From Solea solea (taxonomy: Eukaryota; Chordata; Actinopteri; Pleuronectiformes; Soleidae), in NCBI RefSeq assembly GCF_958295425.1, contig NC_081149.1:7445654-7509653 (forward strand): a DNA stretch of 64,000 nt, given 5' to 3'. The number at the start of each line of letters is the position of its first letter. The stretch's first letter is position 1. A program made the position numbers and the translations under genes. The notes beneath the pieces were generated by a model. It worked only from the letters and a program-made list of their open reading frames with translations, made no database searches and had not been told where the DNA came from. Positions 12,301 to 23,543 of the stretch are shown here, one piece after another.

Positions 12301-15300
12301 ATAATTTAGCTCAACAATGATTCCTCAGAGTGTAAATCTAACAGTGTATATATATAAAGAGCTTCAGAAGACCAGACAGATGGAAAGATATTGACTCACA
12401 GAGAAAAGAATATTTTCATCACTAAATAGAAAGTAGGTTGCCTGTAAATAAGAGCGTCCTTCTCCTTGTGCCATTTATTTCAGGGAACAAACAGCTCCCG
12501 AAATACTCCTTAAATCTTTTATGAGTTCCACTGACGTGTGTCTGTCCGTCTGTCTGTCTGTGGCGTTAACTCGACTTATTTCGCCGCAGAAAACCGCCGA
12601 GCCTTTAGCCTTACAAGTCTCCAGAAGTGGCCTACTTTCTCCCGCGCAGTCGACATGAAAGCTGCGACGTTGACTGTCACAACAATACAAAACACAAGTA
12701 AACACGAAGTCAGAACAAATATTAAAGAGGCCGATAAATAACTCTACAGCGAGTCTGGCCTGAAAAGAAATCCTAAGACTTTAAGACTTTGCTAATTTTA
12801 TCTGAGACATAGTGGAAAACACAGCAGCTTGTAACGATGATTATTTAATTTGGTGGCTTCTATATTTAAGAGGATAGAACCCCAGTTTGACCTTGAATGG
12901 AGACGGTGTAGCTTACAAACGAGCGCCTGCGTGGGTGTCTCGACTAACAAGCTCTTCGAAAATACGTTTCCATTGTTGGGTGAGCTTTTCTGTCATAAGC
13001 ACGAGAAACACATTTGATCTGTTTCCAATTTACAGATTTTTGGGGCTGATTCTGATGTTGGGGAAATGGAAATTTCCAATAATAATAATAATGTTGAATA
13101 TATTCAAGGTTCTTGCCAGGATTTTATTTAAGTGTAATGGTTATAGCGACCAAGCGGGGGGGTTAGTGTGGAATAAAATCAAGTGATTTTTAGACAAAAT
13201 AAAAACTTACTACGTTATGGTAAGAGCTGCAATCGCTTTATTCCAAGTGCAAATAAGCCTTTTATGGGTTGTACTGGCAAATTAAAGTTATTCAAACAAA
13301 TAAAAAGGGTGAGGTATAATCGGTCAAATATTAGCCTCAGTAATTTTGTGGCAAAATAAAAACCTACCTCAGAAGGTAGGAGGTATGTTATTGTATTGAT
13401 AGACCATCAATTATAATTGCTAATGCATGTTTCTGCTGTGTTTAATCAGTTAAGTAAATGTTTTCTTCTGAGCAAACACAAACACTGAGACTGTGAATGC
13501 CACGTTATTGCTGCAAAATGTATAATGCGGGAGCAGATGATCTAATTTGACTTTCAACTTAAATGAGACCACACTGATTTGAGAGTGAGTGTGTGTGTGT
13601 GTGTGTGTGTCCCACTTGTTTGAAAGTGAAACAGGTCAATAAGCTCATAAAAGGAACCCGACGAGGTAACTGGGTTTGATGAATGTTTGTTTCAGGTTAG
13701 AGAGGATTTAAACTAATCGTATGTTACAGTCAACAACTTTTAACACGTTTATATGAGTTTTTTCCTTTTATGGTTTTAAAGGGTTTTAATGAGGTTTTAA
13801 TAGACCCCTCCATCACTGTGATTAATGCGTTATCTGCTCTTTCTTACTGCTTTTAATAAGGTTTTGTTTTTTTTTTTTAATAAAAAAAAGTGGAGCTTGT
13901 TATGAAGGAATCCTCAGTGACAACATCAATCTTCTCACATGTGTGATCTCAACCCACTTGTTTAGGTGTGGTAAATTCAAAGAGTGTCCTCTGCATGTTT
14001 TCATGAGACAGACGTTTTCAAATTAATTAGTGCGGTAGAAAAATAATCCTTGCTGACCAGTAGGGAATAAGAGCCCAATTAGCCTATTTTCTTTATTAAT
14101 GATCTGTTTTTTATCGGACACATTTTGAAACAAGGACTAAGGACCCCGTTTATTTAAAGTTGGTCAGCTTTTACCATTATGTGGTGATGATATCTGCTCA
14201 TATATACAATATAAAAGTCTTAAGAGTTCATAACATTTTTTCCCCCTCAATTTCCGCAGCACAAGTGATTAATCTTAAAAGTTTTGGTCACAGGAAATTA
14301 AAAAAAGGAGAGCTATAAGTAAGTAAAGAGAGCCATAAAACTTAATAGAAACAATTACAAGAGTCCCAACAAGGTATGTGCATGAGTATTCAATTAGTAT
14401 TGAGTATAAAAAGTCAAAAAGTTACTGTGACTATTTGCGATATAACAAAAAGTTACAAAACAAATGTTTTTATGAATAATGGTCTTCATAAAAAGTTTTT
14501 TTCTACTCTGTGACAACCTAGTTTGTGGCGCATCTATGACTACAAGGTGGCGGCAGCAGCAGCAGCACGGATTTATTTAGTATGTAAAAGTGATGAAATT
14601 TACAAGGTTTACGAAGATAGAATTGTCCATCCCTAATCCAAACATTATTGACTACTGGCAAGGTAGTGTTACTTCCATGGTGCCATGGTTCTCAATCTGT
14701 GGTATGTGTACCCCCAGTGGAACGCAAGTTGCCTCTGGTGGAAAATCAATTCTACTGTATATACCAGGGCATGTGATCGGAGTGGAGCTGAGGAATTTTG
14801 ACCGTAGAAAGTGTGTAGAAAATCTAAATCTAATCTTAATCTAATATCACTATACCAGTGTGTGAAGTATATGTGAGGAAGAAGAGGAGGATGAGAGAGT
14901 AAATTATTTTATTGGGAACAAATCTGCCTCCTGTGAAAATTCAGTAGCTGACTTTGCTCGACCTATTTACACCACTGTATTTTAACATTGGTGATAATGG
15001 TGTTACTTTGAGAGCATGATATTTTCTCATGTGGTACTTATTATAAAAAGTGTCAGAACTACTGCTCTAATGCACTACGAGGATCATATTCTATGACAGA
15101 AATTACTGTACTAATAACATACATTTATTTTGGTATTTCTGAAAGTGCCCGTAAATGAACAGATTATAATCACAGGCTAATTTCCATCTGTATTCTCTGG
15201 ATGGGTTGATGTAACATACAAAATGAACACATAAATGCACTCAGTAATTGATTCAAAGTAATAGTGCTGCGACAAACGATTATTTTCAAAATCGGTCGAT

Positions 15301-17711
15301 TATTTTCTCGATGAATGGAGTAGTCGTTTGGTCCATGAAAATGTTGAAAAATCAGTCAACAGTGTTTCTCACACCTAGAATTGATGATGTTCTCAAACCC
15401 CAAACCAAAAATGATTCCGTATTAGTTCAGTTTCTTTGTTATATGGAGCAAAGAAACCAGTAAATATTCACATGTAAGAAGCTGAAAAATCTAAAAAAAA
15501 TGATGATCAAAATAGTTCAGCCCAACATAACATGATACAAGCCACAATTACACATAACCCAAACAATATCAAGTGCTGCAATACAAAATTAATAGTGAAA
15601 ATAACAAATTGCACAAGTGTAGCAGAATTAAAATGTGATGAACTGAAGGTGAAAACAAAGAGGGAAAATCTGGACAATTTCTAAACACACTCTGTGACCA
15701 TTTCATTTCATTTCCATTCAAGAATATTTCCTTTCCATTCAAGAAAGAACACCACAAGCATGTTCAACGATTGATTCTGTTACAAACCACATAATTCCTT
15801 TAAAAACAATCACATATTTGGATCTATGCACTGATTCTGTTTAAACCGTCGCCTGTGAACCAGAGCGTTCCACTGATCCTCCACCGATCTAAAGACAGAG
15901 GAAGAATAGGACTCTGAACATCTGTTTGCTCTGTCATGCCAGTAGGCAGGGGGCCAGTCTCTCTCTGCTGTGCACCCCTTAATTTACCAGATGTCTACTG
16001 TAGGATAAGTACAGTTTTACAAAGAGCAGTCATGACGCACCAGCTGGATCGCCACAAAAAGCCTACTCGAGGTTACAAAGTGACACCACCATGTTAGTGA
16101 AACCACTGCTGCAGTTGTTGTCGTCGTATATTCACATGCATCCGTCGAGCTCATTTACATTCTGGGAATTGTAAAAGGTCACACTAGCATGTTGGATTTT
16201 CAACAAAAACTAATTAGAGCCTGATCAGTATCGATTTTTTTTCAGGAATGACATTACTGATATTGAGTAGTGAAAAAGATTTGATTCAGAATTTGATATT
16301 TGGTGTAAATTTGCTAATGATTCCCTAAAATGTCGATATCCAACCCTGACTTCTAGATTAGGGGTGGGCCAAAATATCAATTTGGTGATATTTATCTAAA
16401 GTAAACAGTCCCTGCCAGTTTTCACACGCAGGGCATCACTACTTCAGTTCTCCCCCCGTGGTGGCACTGCTCAAATGAATGAGGGTGAAACTTGGGTGGA
16501 AGTTACCTGGCCAAAGAGGAGGGAGTTTATGGAGTGATAATAGTGGAGAAAGCTACGTTAAGTAATGCTCCATCTACATTCAACACAGACTTCATACACT
16601 TTGTTCTCTGTGTTGTGAATAAACAGAGAAATCCTGCACTTTTAACTTTTCACCGACAATGATTGTCTTGCATCACAGAATCGTTGTATCGTGATATTAT
16701 TGGTATCGTGGACCATGTATCACGTATCGTGAGGTACCCTGTGATTCTCATCATCCTCTTCCTCACATATACTTCACACACTGGTATAGTGACATTTATT
16801 ATTATTATTATTGTTTTGTTATTTGTTTCATTTTCTACACTCTCCAGTCAAAAATCCTCAGATCACATACCCTGGTATATACAGTAGAACAGTATTGCTC
16901 ATTTTCCTTCATGTACTACAAGAGGAAGCTCGCATACCACAGTTTGAGAACCATACTAACAATCATATATTATTTGTACATTTTACCTAAATGATTACAG
17001 GGATTGGCCTTTCTGCAGGGAGTATGCATGTTCTCCCCGTGTGTGCGTGGGTTTTCTCCAGTTTCTCCGGCCCTTCCACAGTCCAAAAACATGCAGATTT
17101 GGGGATTAGGTAAATTGGACACTCGAGATCAGTATTTCTCAAACTTTTTCAGACCGAGGACCACTTGACCATAAAAAAACACTCACGGACCACCTAACTC
17201 AAAATAGCCTTAAAACAATATGCCAACTTCAACAGTTCACACATTACAACCTCCTAAAATGAACTAGTTGATTTGATATTGAAAACAACACATACATATG
17301 TCGCAAAACGTGATATGTTACTTGCTTGTCATCTCGCTGGCCACTAGGGGTCGCTCACGGACCACCAGTGGTCCCGGGAACACACTTTGAGAAAGGCTGC
17401 TCTAGATTGACCATAGGTGTGAGAGTGGATGGGTGTTTGTCTCTATATGTGGCCCTGCGATGTACCCCACCTTTCGCCCTATGTCAGCTGAGATTGGCAC
17501 CAGCGCCCGCCGCAGCGATAGCGGTAGGAAATGGATGGATGGATGGATTATAGGGGTAAAATATCCAATTGCTCATTGCTTGCATTCAGTAAAAGTGTCT
17601 AAACGTGTGTGTTTCTCCCTCCTTCAGACAGCAGCCATATGAACAACATCGTTCAGACGTCGACTTTGATAGCTCAGCCGTACCCGGCCGTGGGACAGAT
17701 CGCCAGTCCAT

Positions 17712-17745
<34 letters not shown>

Positions 17746-20493
17746 GCCTGTCAAGGACCTCAACAAGTATGCCACGCTCAAGGCTGTGGGTAAGAGACGT
17801 TGTTTACAGTGAGGCGCCATGATGATGAGAAAGCGGTTAGCGCTCTTCATCTGATCTGATTAGTAGCGGAAAAACCTGCATAATTAATCATGGATTCCTT
17901 GCATCATGCAAGGTGGTGTGCTGGGGGTTTAATTGAGTGAACAACAGAATCTGTAATCCGAGTAATCACAGGTTTATTATACATTTTTATTTATCAGCGA
18001 CTCTAAATTAAATGTGGTAAGTGTTGCTCATCTCAACAGAAATCTATTTTCCGCCATCCGTAGTTGCTAATCAGCATCCTTCTCTTTTTTAAGTGGTAAA
18101 TATTTTATGGTAATATGAATTCAGTGTTATTTATTTTTTTACACATACTGTACAGCAAGATTCCTGCATACACACACACACACACACACACACTGCATGC
18201 GTCATTAATAACTCCAATCCAATCTAAGACTGCCAGAAATCCTTGTCAGAAAATCAATAGTCCATCAGTGCCAACAGAGTTTGTTTATTTCAGAGAGAAG
18301 TTTGGGCTAATTTTGGAAAGTCTGCAGCCTGGGTCTGAAGAAGCAGCACATGGAAAAAGAAATGATGGGAAATACCAAAATAGTACGCACAAAACAAGAC
18401 AGTGCTAAGTGATTTTTCTTTAAAAATACCGTATAAAAACATGAAAAGACGACATAATTGTAGAGTTAAAAGGTGTTGGCATGAAATGTTATACAACACC
18501 ACCCTTTATATGGTTGTTGTCCCTTAATAAATAGGAGAAATACTTATTTTTATCGATTCAATCAATCAGCACCATTTAACAGACCTCATCATATTACACT
18601 AGATTACAGCCATCTGCTTTATTTCTATAGCCCTTTACGACAACCCACAAGTGACCTGAGCGCTTTACAAAATAAAAGCATGACTCGTGCAGTGAGTGAG
18701 GTCCAGTCACTTACTCGAGCAGCTGAAGCGCCACCACCACTAATCCGCCCAAGTGCCTTCAAACAAACGGATCATTAGGGAAAATAAAAATAGAGCTAAT
18801 CTTAGCTAATGAGACTGGGGACAGGAGACAATCAGGAGCAATCAAAACACAAATGAGTCGTCAAGGCGTGGCGATTGGAGGCATTGATATGCTGTCAGTG
18901 TTGCCTCTGTGGTCTTTACAGATGTTAATATACCTGCACTGGTGGCAGAGTTTAATGAAGTATCTGCTGTAGAAGGATCTCCCGTCTTTATTCATCTACC
19001 AGGAAGTGTGGACAACAGCAGAGATCATAGACTATATACACAGTATATAGAAATGCTTCAAACCTTTATTCTCTAGAATGGCCATCGGGGGCAACCTTTG
19101 CACATTTCAACGCATACAGGACAACACAATTAATCAAATAAATGATAAGGGTCAGCAAAAAAAGCTTCAAAGGAACTCAAAAGGTCACTGAATCAGAAGC
19201 TTTAAAATGTTCCTCCTCTCATCCAAGAGGCTTCAAAATGTAGCGTGACATGCATTTCTCTTACTGAACTGAAATACAGCTAAAAGGGTTGTGATTCGGC
19301 TCGTGATCTTCGGCTTTCAGCAGTGTTGTCGCTAAATACACCGGACTCCTCTGTTAAATATTGAGATTTTTGAGAAATTCCTTTGCTGAATGCTGGAGAT
19401 AAATGCATGTTTTCCGGATTTTTAAGTCTTTTTAACTGATGTACAGTTTGGTTTGATTCCTGTGTTGACTACCCCTAATGGAAAAGTACAAAATAACAAG
19501 TTGAGTCAAGCCGAGCCGTGCTAGAACTGTATAATGGAAACCAGTGTATCTGAGAGTCTTCACACTCTCGGTAAGACCCACCCCTTACTTCTTCCCTGGC
19601 TCCACCCCCTCATCCAAATATGATCATGTCTATTTTCAAAATCAAAAAATTAGATAGTGCTCCCCAAACTGTAAAAGAGAAATGTTAGTAGAAAATCACA
19701 GTGAAGCTTCTACAGACTTCCTTTGAAAATTTTACACAATAATAGTTCTCTCTGTGAATAACTGTTATTGTGCTGTAGTGATTTGAATAATAACCATGTT
19801 TAATTCATGGCCCTTAGTTACCACTGACATTAACTCACCATTTAAATATGAATTTAAAGTAGCAGCCGTGTTACGTGTTAATAAGTCCCAGGAAAGAAAC
19901 CAGGACAGTATAGCAGCTGTTTATAAAAAAAAAGCATTACAGAAACATGTTACTTACATGTTGTGTAATTATTTTCTATGATAATGGCTTATAATTATGT
20001 TCATTTTTAGACTCTGTGTCTATGTTTTGTCCTGTGTCTGCCACTGTTCTCAGGTTACAATAAAATGAGCAACGTGAGGTCAAACACAATTATTTATGTA
20101 TCTTTTTTAGCAGAGAAAGCCAACAACGGCTTCTACAGCAGCCGCCGGCAGCTGATCAAGGTGACGACGAAGGGCAGCCTTCCTATGGAAGCTGTAGATA
20201 CGGAGCCCGAGCCGAGCAACCCTTACAGTCCACCCAAACATCTCTTTGCAAAGCAGAACGATCACAAATACAAAAGCCCCAGGAGCCGCAGCTCCCAGTC
20301 GCTGTGCTACAGCCCCGGCTCTGTCGCCAGTCCAGCCGTGCCGAGATCCTGGGACAGCAAGGACACGCTGGGGCTCCGGCCGAGCTACGGCCCCAAGAGA
20401 CTCTGCATCATAGAGAAGGAGCTGCACACCACTCGCTACCTGCCTCCTCACCCTTACTTTGTCACCAACAGCAAGACAGAAGTGACGGTATGA
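2792..20493 (+). CDS. shisa9: shisa9 (CKAMP44-like AMPA receptor auxiliary protein), four coding exons joined
   Basis: Coding exons 2792-3324, 5743-5849, 17628-17789 and 20111-20493 join in phase (533+107+162+383 = 1185 nt) to 394 residues plus stop. In order the protein has a hydrophobic signal peptide (about 1-22), an acidic extracellular stretch, the Shisa cysteine cluster (C65, C81, C89, C90, C93, C98, C99, C111), one membrane segment (about 141-160) and a long cytoplasmic tail ending EVTV, a class I PDZ ligand. In mammals SHISA9/CKAMP44 is a postsynaptic AMPA-receptor partner that changes desensitisation kinetics; that role is family knowledge, not visible here. All introns have GT and AG ends. 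The mammalian protein is slightly longer. Teleosts may carry two paralogues (a/b), and I cannot tell which this is. Exon 1 is much more GC-rich than its surroundings. Confidence 0.93.
4130..4600. repeat. interspersed repeat in shisa9 intron 1, partner of 16365-16735
   Basis: Contains gttaaaagtgcaggatttct, gtggatggagcatctcttag and gactgtttactttaga, matching 16365-16735 in reverse complement. Non-coding. Confidence 0.65.
5395..5632. repeat. two inverted SINE-like fragments with local hairpins
   Basis: ggcgacggtagctcagtggc (from 5551) looks like a tRNA-type A box, and gatgactcgccac (from 5453) is its inverted partner. Between them are a (TA)n tract and hairpins around tagcagtagtata. Confidence 0.5.
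5743..5849 (+). CDS. shisa9: shisa9 exon 2: juxtamembrane cytoplasmic segment
   Basis: A pyrimidine-rich acceptor (tcgtcttccag) precedes the exon and the donor is C|GTAAGT. The 107 bp encode the segment running ALAHVIRHPASEHTDDIG on to the RVTINSL end, in frame with exons 1 and 3. This short exon was found by phase matching. Confidence 0.9.
6871..7622. mobile_element. hAT-like non-autonomous element, 752 bp
   Basis: Inverted ends GGGATGCACCAATCCG and CGGATTGGTGCATCCC, with direct repeats GAAAAAAG at 6863-6870 and 7623-7630. Just inside both ends are CGATAT/TATCGG-rich sequences. An open frame of 102 codons (6916-7224) shows no recognisable domain. The 8-bp duplication and GGGATGC-type ends fit the hAT superfamily. 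Confidence 0.75.
7999..8590. mobile_element. TTAA-targeting MITE copy 1 (592 bp) in shisa9 intron 2
   Basis: Begins AGGTGACATAGACCGG and ends CGATGTCACCT, with perfect TTAA duplications at 7995-7998 and 8591-8594. It sits inside a unit of the 6.4-9.1 kb tandem array, whose sequence resumes on both sides. Sister copy at 61994-62588 in the same orientation. Confidence 0.9.
8075..8308 (-). other. 77-codon open frame inside the TTAA MITE
   Basis: Starts MDALHLSSYNE, includes a serine run from a GAA microsatellite, and ends AELFVLKL. The copy at 62070-62306 keeps the same frame at 78 codons because it has one more serine codon. No family recognised; the copies are too similar for conservation to mean selection. 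Confidence 0.35.
9692..10017. mobile_element. hAT MITE (GGGCTGCAAC family), full-length reference copy
   Basis: Ends TAGGGCTGAAACAAT and ATCGTTAGTTGCAGCCCTA, with perfect 8-bp duplications CATACAAG at 9684-9691 and 10018-10025. The interior has the family words ttctgatttctttgctcc, ccaggtttgagaaacactga and attttatggac. 326 bp, no coding capacity. Confidence 0.9.
10527..10550. repeat. (GT)12 microsatellite
   Basis: Perfect dinucleotide run in shisa9 intron 2. Confidence 0.95.
10671..10690. repeat. (AT)10 microsatellite
   Basis: Perfect dinucleotide run in shisa9 intron 2. Confidence 0.95.
10993..11013. repeat. (TG)n microsatellite
   Basis: About ten TG units in shisa9 intron 2. Confidence 0.93.
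11970..12097. mobile_element. hAT MITE fragment (GGGCTGCAAC family)
   Basis: Words aaatgaagcaaagaaaccag, tttaagaagctgaaaaatct and a terminal TTTCAGCCCTAAT. Only the right-hand part is present. Confidence 0.6.
13589..13610. repeat. (GT)11 microsatellite
   Basis: Perfect dinucleotide run in shisa9 intron 2. Confidence 0.95.
14681..15064. mobile_element. hAT Charlie-like element, diverged copy
   Basis: Starts near CCATGGTTCTCAATCTGTGG and ends near gtcagaactactg. It shares caaatctgcctcctgtgaaa and cactgtattttaac with 23180-23543. Confidence 0.7.
15263..15522. mobile_element. hAT MITE (GGGCTGCAAC family), diverged
   Basis: Starts agtgctgcgacaaacgatta, has tattttctcgatgaat and gagcaaagaaaccag, ends near aatagttcagccca. 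Degenerate termini. Confidence 0.65.
16365..16735. repeat. interspersed repeat, inverted copy of 4130-4600
   Basis: Shares in reverse complement aaagtaaacagtccctg, ggagaaagctacg, cagagaaatcctgcactttt and tatcgtgatatt. ATCG-rich ends suggest a DNA transposon remnant. Confidence 0.65.
16745..16957 (-). mobile_element. hAT Charlie-like element, reverse-orientation fragment
   Basis: Reads cacatatacttcacacactg, catttattattattattatt and ataccacagtttgagaacca, the reverse complement of the family at 14681 and 23180. Confidence 0.7.
17000..17550. mobile_element. SINE-like repeat with a nested hAT element
   Basis: Outer repeat: ggcctttctgcagggagtat, gcatgttctccccgtgtg, gtccaaaaacatgcag, then after the insertion gtggccctgcgatgtacccc, ctatgtcagctgagattggc and a (GGAT)n tail. 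The same words occur at 29062-29335. Confidence 0.8.
17130..17399. mobile_element. hAT element, 270 bp, with 8-bp duplication
   Basis: Ends CAGTATTTCTCAAACTTTTT and CACTTTGAGAAAGGCTG, the classic Charlie-type inverted repeat. Flanked by CTCGAGAT (17122-17129) and CTCTAGAT (17400-17407), one mismatch. It interrupts the older repeat at 17000-17550. Confidence 0.88.
17628..17789 (+). CDS. shisa9: shisa9 exon 3 with a nine-glutamine run
   Basis: The acceptor is ctccctccttcag and the donor G|GTAAGA. The 162 bp encode residues 214-267, including QPYPAVGQ and DLNKYATLKAV. Nine pure CAG codons (17717-17743, Q244-Q252) form an uninterrupted triplet repeat inside the cytoplasmic tail. Phases fit exon 2 (one base left) and exon 4 (one base left). 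Confidence 0.9.
17717..17743 (+). repeat. (CAG)9 coding microsatellite in shisa9 exon 3
   Basis: Nine perfect CAG triplets encode Gln244-252 between Tyr-Glu and Pro-Pro. A pure triplet tract like this is likely to vary in length between individuals. Confidence 0.95.
17790..20110 (+). other. shisa9 intron 3
   Basis: Bounded by GTAAGA and TTTTAG. AT-rich, with the (CA)n at 18171. A short fish-repeat-like stretch lies near 18620-18760 (agccctttacgacaaccca). Otherwise nothing recognised. Confidence 0.8.
18171..18193. repeat. (CA)n microsatellite
   Basis: About eleven CA units in shisa9 intron 3. Confidence 0.95.
20111..20493 (+). CDS. shisa9: shisa9 exon 4: C-terminal tail with PDZ-binding motif
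   Basis: The acceptor is tatcttttttag. With the base carried over from exon 3 the frame reads AEKANNGFYSSRRQL and on to the terminal EVTV, with TGA at 20491-20493. The tail is rich in Ser, Pro and basic residues. The EVTV end is the PDZ ligand expected of SHISA9. Confidence 0.93.
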
Positions 20494-20710
20494 GGGACTG
20501 AGGGACAAAGACAGGGATTGCAGACTGACTTGACTGTTTCACGGACTTGCTGAATGTGCGCACCTTGTATGTGCAAAGTACAAGGTGACGCCACCTACAG
20601 GTGAAGTGTGTTGCAAAAAAAAAAGAAGAGCATTCACTGTAACTCAGCACGACACAGTGATGACTATAGAGTATATATAATCCAAGTGCTTACACATAAC
20701 ACAAAAGCTT

Positions 20711-20716
20711 AATAAA
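20711..20716 (+). promoter_or_regulatory. candidate shisa9 polyadenylation signal
   Basis: AATAAA lies 218 bases past the shisa9 stop. It is the first canonical hexamer after the coding end. Assignment is by position only; a long 3' UTR using a later signal is possible. Confidence 0.4.
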
Positions 20717-21068
20717 TCCTTTATATCAGTGACATGAAGAGTGACACACTATGTACAGTTGTCAAAACTCAGTCAGTTAGATCATCCGTCATTTCTATCG
20801 AATCAAATCGATTGTAAATAAGAACGTGTTTCTGATTTACTGTTTACTGTGGTTGAATGGATATTGATACACAAATTATTTAAAACTCATAGACACTGTT
20901 TGAAAAACACTGACACATTTTATAGGATAAAAATAAATGCACTATTTTGAGTTTATAAGTCTATGAAAATTGCATAGATAAATCGAACCAGTCCAAACTC
21001 TGGATATATCATTTAATTATTAATTATGCAAAAAGATTGAATAGTTTGTGACTTTGAATGAAAAAAAT

Positions 21069-21084
21069 CCCCCCCCCCCCCCCC
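21069..21084. repeat. 16-base poly-C tract
   Basis: Uninterrupted C run downstream of shisa9, a likely sequencing-error hotspot. A second poly-C run is at 26163-26175. Confidence 0.9.
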
Positions 21085-23179
21085 AAAAGCCAGATTGTTG
21101 TGTTTTAAATCAGAATTCGGAAGTTTTTTTCCAAAGTCAGAATTCTGGGAGACTTCTGACTTGAATTTGACTTTTCACAAAATCAGAATTCTAGTTTTAT
21201 TCTGACTTCTTCTTTTTTTTTTTTAAATCAAGTCAGAACTCTGGGATTAACACCAGACTTCTCAGAAAAAATTTAACTTAAATCTTTTGTCAGAATTCTG
21301 ACTTTATTCTTAGAATTCTGCCCTTTTTTTAATCCATTTTGTTTCCAAAATGTTTACCATTTTGGACCTAAACTAAACTCTAAATATGAAACCCCAAAAG
21401 GTTGGTTTTAATGAAATGAGATAGGATACAATAAAAACATTTATTATTATTATTATTGATTTTCAAAGTGTCTAAAAAGCATGACAAATCTGGTAAATGA
21501 CGGCAAGTTAAGATTAAATTAAAATTTAGTAAAATATAATAAAAAATAAAGTTATTCAGGAACATTTTCGAAGACATTTCAGTCTGTGAACGGTGTTAAT
21601 GTGAACTTAATGGTCTTTGTGAATGTGGTGTGTCCATGTAAAAGTCTCATTTTGGAGGGAAAATTGTTACTGGCAAAAGATGAGCTGTCCTACTGATACA
21701 TAATTAGGAGAAGTAGCTGCTGACTGTTGAATCCGTGTCGTGTTGGTGTAATAGTGCCTCTCATCAGTTACCAGCATGTGAGTGATTATTTTAGAGTTTT
21801 ACTGTAGAGGAGAAATCCCCAGTGTTAGAACGGTGATTGGTCTTATTCTTAGTCATCCATTACGCCCCCAGCACAAGTCACTTTTACAGTGAAGATTGCC
21901 CACATTGTCCATAATGTATGTAATCTGATGGACTTTAATCCCATAATCTCACAGGACTAAAAAGAAGAAGGAGGAGTGGAAGGAGCTGATATGTATATTG
22001 TTAATGAATTTACATCAGGATGAATATAAAGCTGTTGTGGAGTTTGTTTTTTTCATCTGTTATTATAAGCGTTGGGTTGTGTTCACATTTCAATAATAGT
22101 ACCTGGAATTTAGTTTTTTTGTTGTTGTTTTTTTGGTGCGTTGGCTTCATATATACCTTTTAAAAACAAAATCACACAATGACACTGTTTGTTTACTTCA
22201 AATAGGAGGAATTGCGAAGCAGCTAGTGGCCAAATTGGTGCTAGTAAATATGCTAACAAAAGTGAGAGCTGTTCAAACTCGCACTACCTGGCGCTACTAA
22301 AGCGAGCACGTTGGCGGCGCATACGCCAATTTCAATTACGCTGTTGATACCTCGCAAGTTTTGTTGTTAATGGAGGTTTTCAACTTCCTCTGCGCTAGCT
22401 GCAGGTGCACTAACATTAGCAGTAGCTGCGGCTAATGTCAGCAGGCTAACATATACAGTAGACCAGTGGTGGCCCGCCAGCATCAGTATCTGTTGCTAGA
22501 ATAAAAGTAAAACACTGCTGTTTTACTGTCATGGACAGCCAGATTAAATGGGGAGTAAATGTCCGTAAAATAACTACTTGCATGTGTTAGGCTCAAAGAA
22601 GAAGCAGTAAGTCTACAGGACTTTGAAATGATGCACAATAAATATCAACAGTACGAGTACATATCTCACACACATTTATCTTCATAACAAGCTGGTGATT
22701 AAAGACAACAACCACATTATTGTTATCTTAAGGGAGTAAACGTGGGGTTTTGAAGATGTTGTAAGACACTTTGCCTGATGAAAATACGATCTTTCGGCCC
22801 CAATATTCAATCCTTGATAGCCTGATTTACTTGCTGATCCCTGCAGTACACAGTTTTTACTGATTTTCACGCTTCATTCAGACATACGCCTCACGCCAAA
22901 CACTTGATGGTAGTCGGGTCTGATGCCAACTACGTAGCAACAGTTGCTAATGTTGCTAAAGTGATGGTGAAGTGATGTCCGAGTCATTTTTTTATTTACA
23001 GAGTAATTTTGCATCATAAATTTATATACAAAAAACTGAAGTATTTTCTCATCCAACCTTTAAACAAACACTTTTATTTTGAAATTCTATGAAGAACCTT
23101 TAAAAAAGTACTTAAATGTGTTAAAGTACACATCCCTGGTTGTTACACAAAGAAATTGGTTCTCTAAAAACATCTAGAC

Positions 23180-23543
23180 CAATGGTTCTCAAAATGTGGT
23201 ATATGAACCACCAGTGGTACGCGAGATTCCACTGGTGGTACTTTTAAATCAGAAATACTGTTCTACTGTATATACCAGGGTATGTGTGTAGTAAAGGAAA
23301 ATAATAATAATAGTAATTAGAGTCACCATCTTAATCTAATTTCAGCATAACAGTGTGTGAAGTATATGTGAGGAAGAGGGAGAGCAAATTATATTTGGGA
23401 ATAAATCTGCCTCCTGCGAAAAGTCTGTAGCTCACTTTGCTCGGCCTATTTACACCACTGTATTTTAACTTTAGTGATAATGGTGTTACTTGGAGAGCTC
23501 AGTAATTTCTCAGCTGGTAGTTGGTATAAAAAGAGAACCACTG
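23180..23543. mobile_element. hAT Charlie-like element, 364 bp
   Basis: Ends CAATGGTTCTCAAAATGTGG and AAAAAGAGAACCACTG, flanked by ATCTAGAC and TTTTAGAC (6 of 8 match). The interior shares gtggtacgcgagattcc, gtgtgtgaagtatatgtgag and aaatctgcctcctg with the copy at 14681. Confidence 0.8.

Larger units (their letters stand above)
5850..17627 (+). other. shisa9 intron 2 (11.8 kb), transposon-rich
   Basis: Bounded by GTAAGT and CTTCAG. It has a (GGT)n run near 6030, the tandem array, hAT and TTAA elements, microsatellites and several diverged repeats. No exon of another gene recognised on either strand. Confidence 0.85.

Noticed and set aside
20107..20508. 133-codon open frame antisense to shisa9 exon 4
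   Set aside because: Overlaps the conserved Shisa9 tail; a by-product of its codon use.
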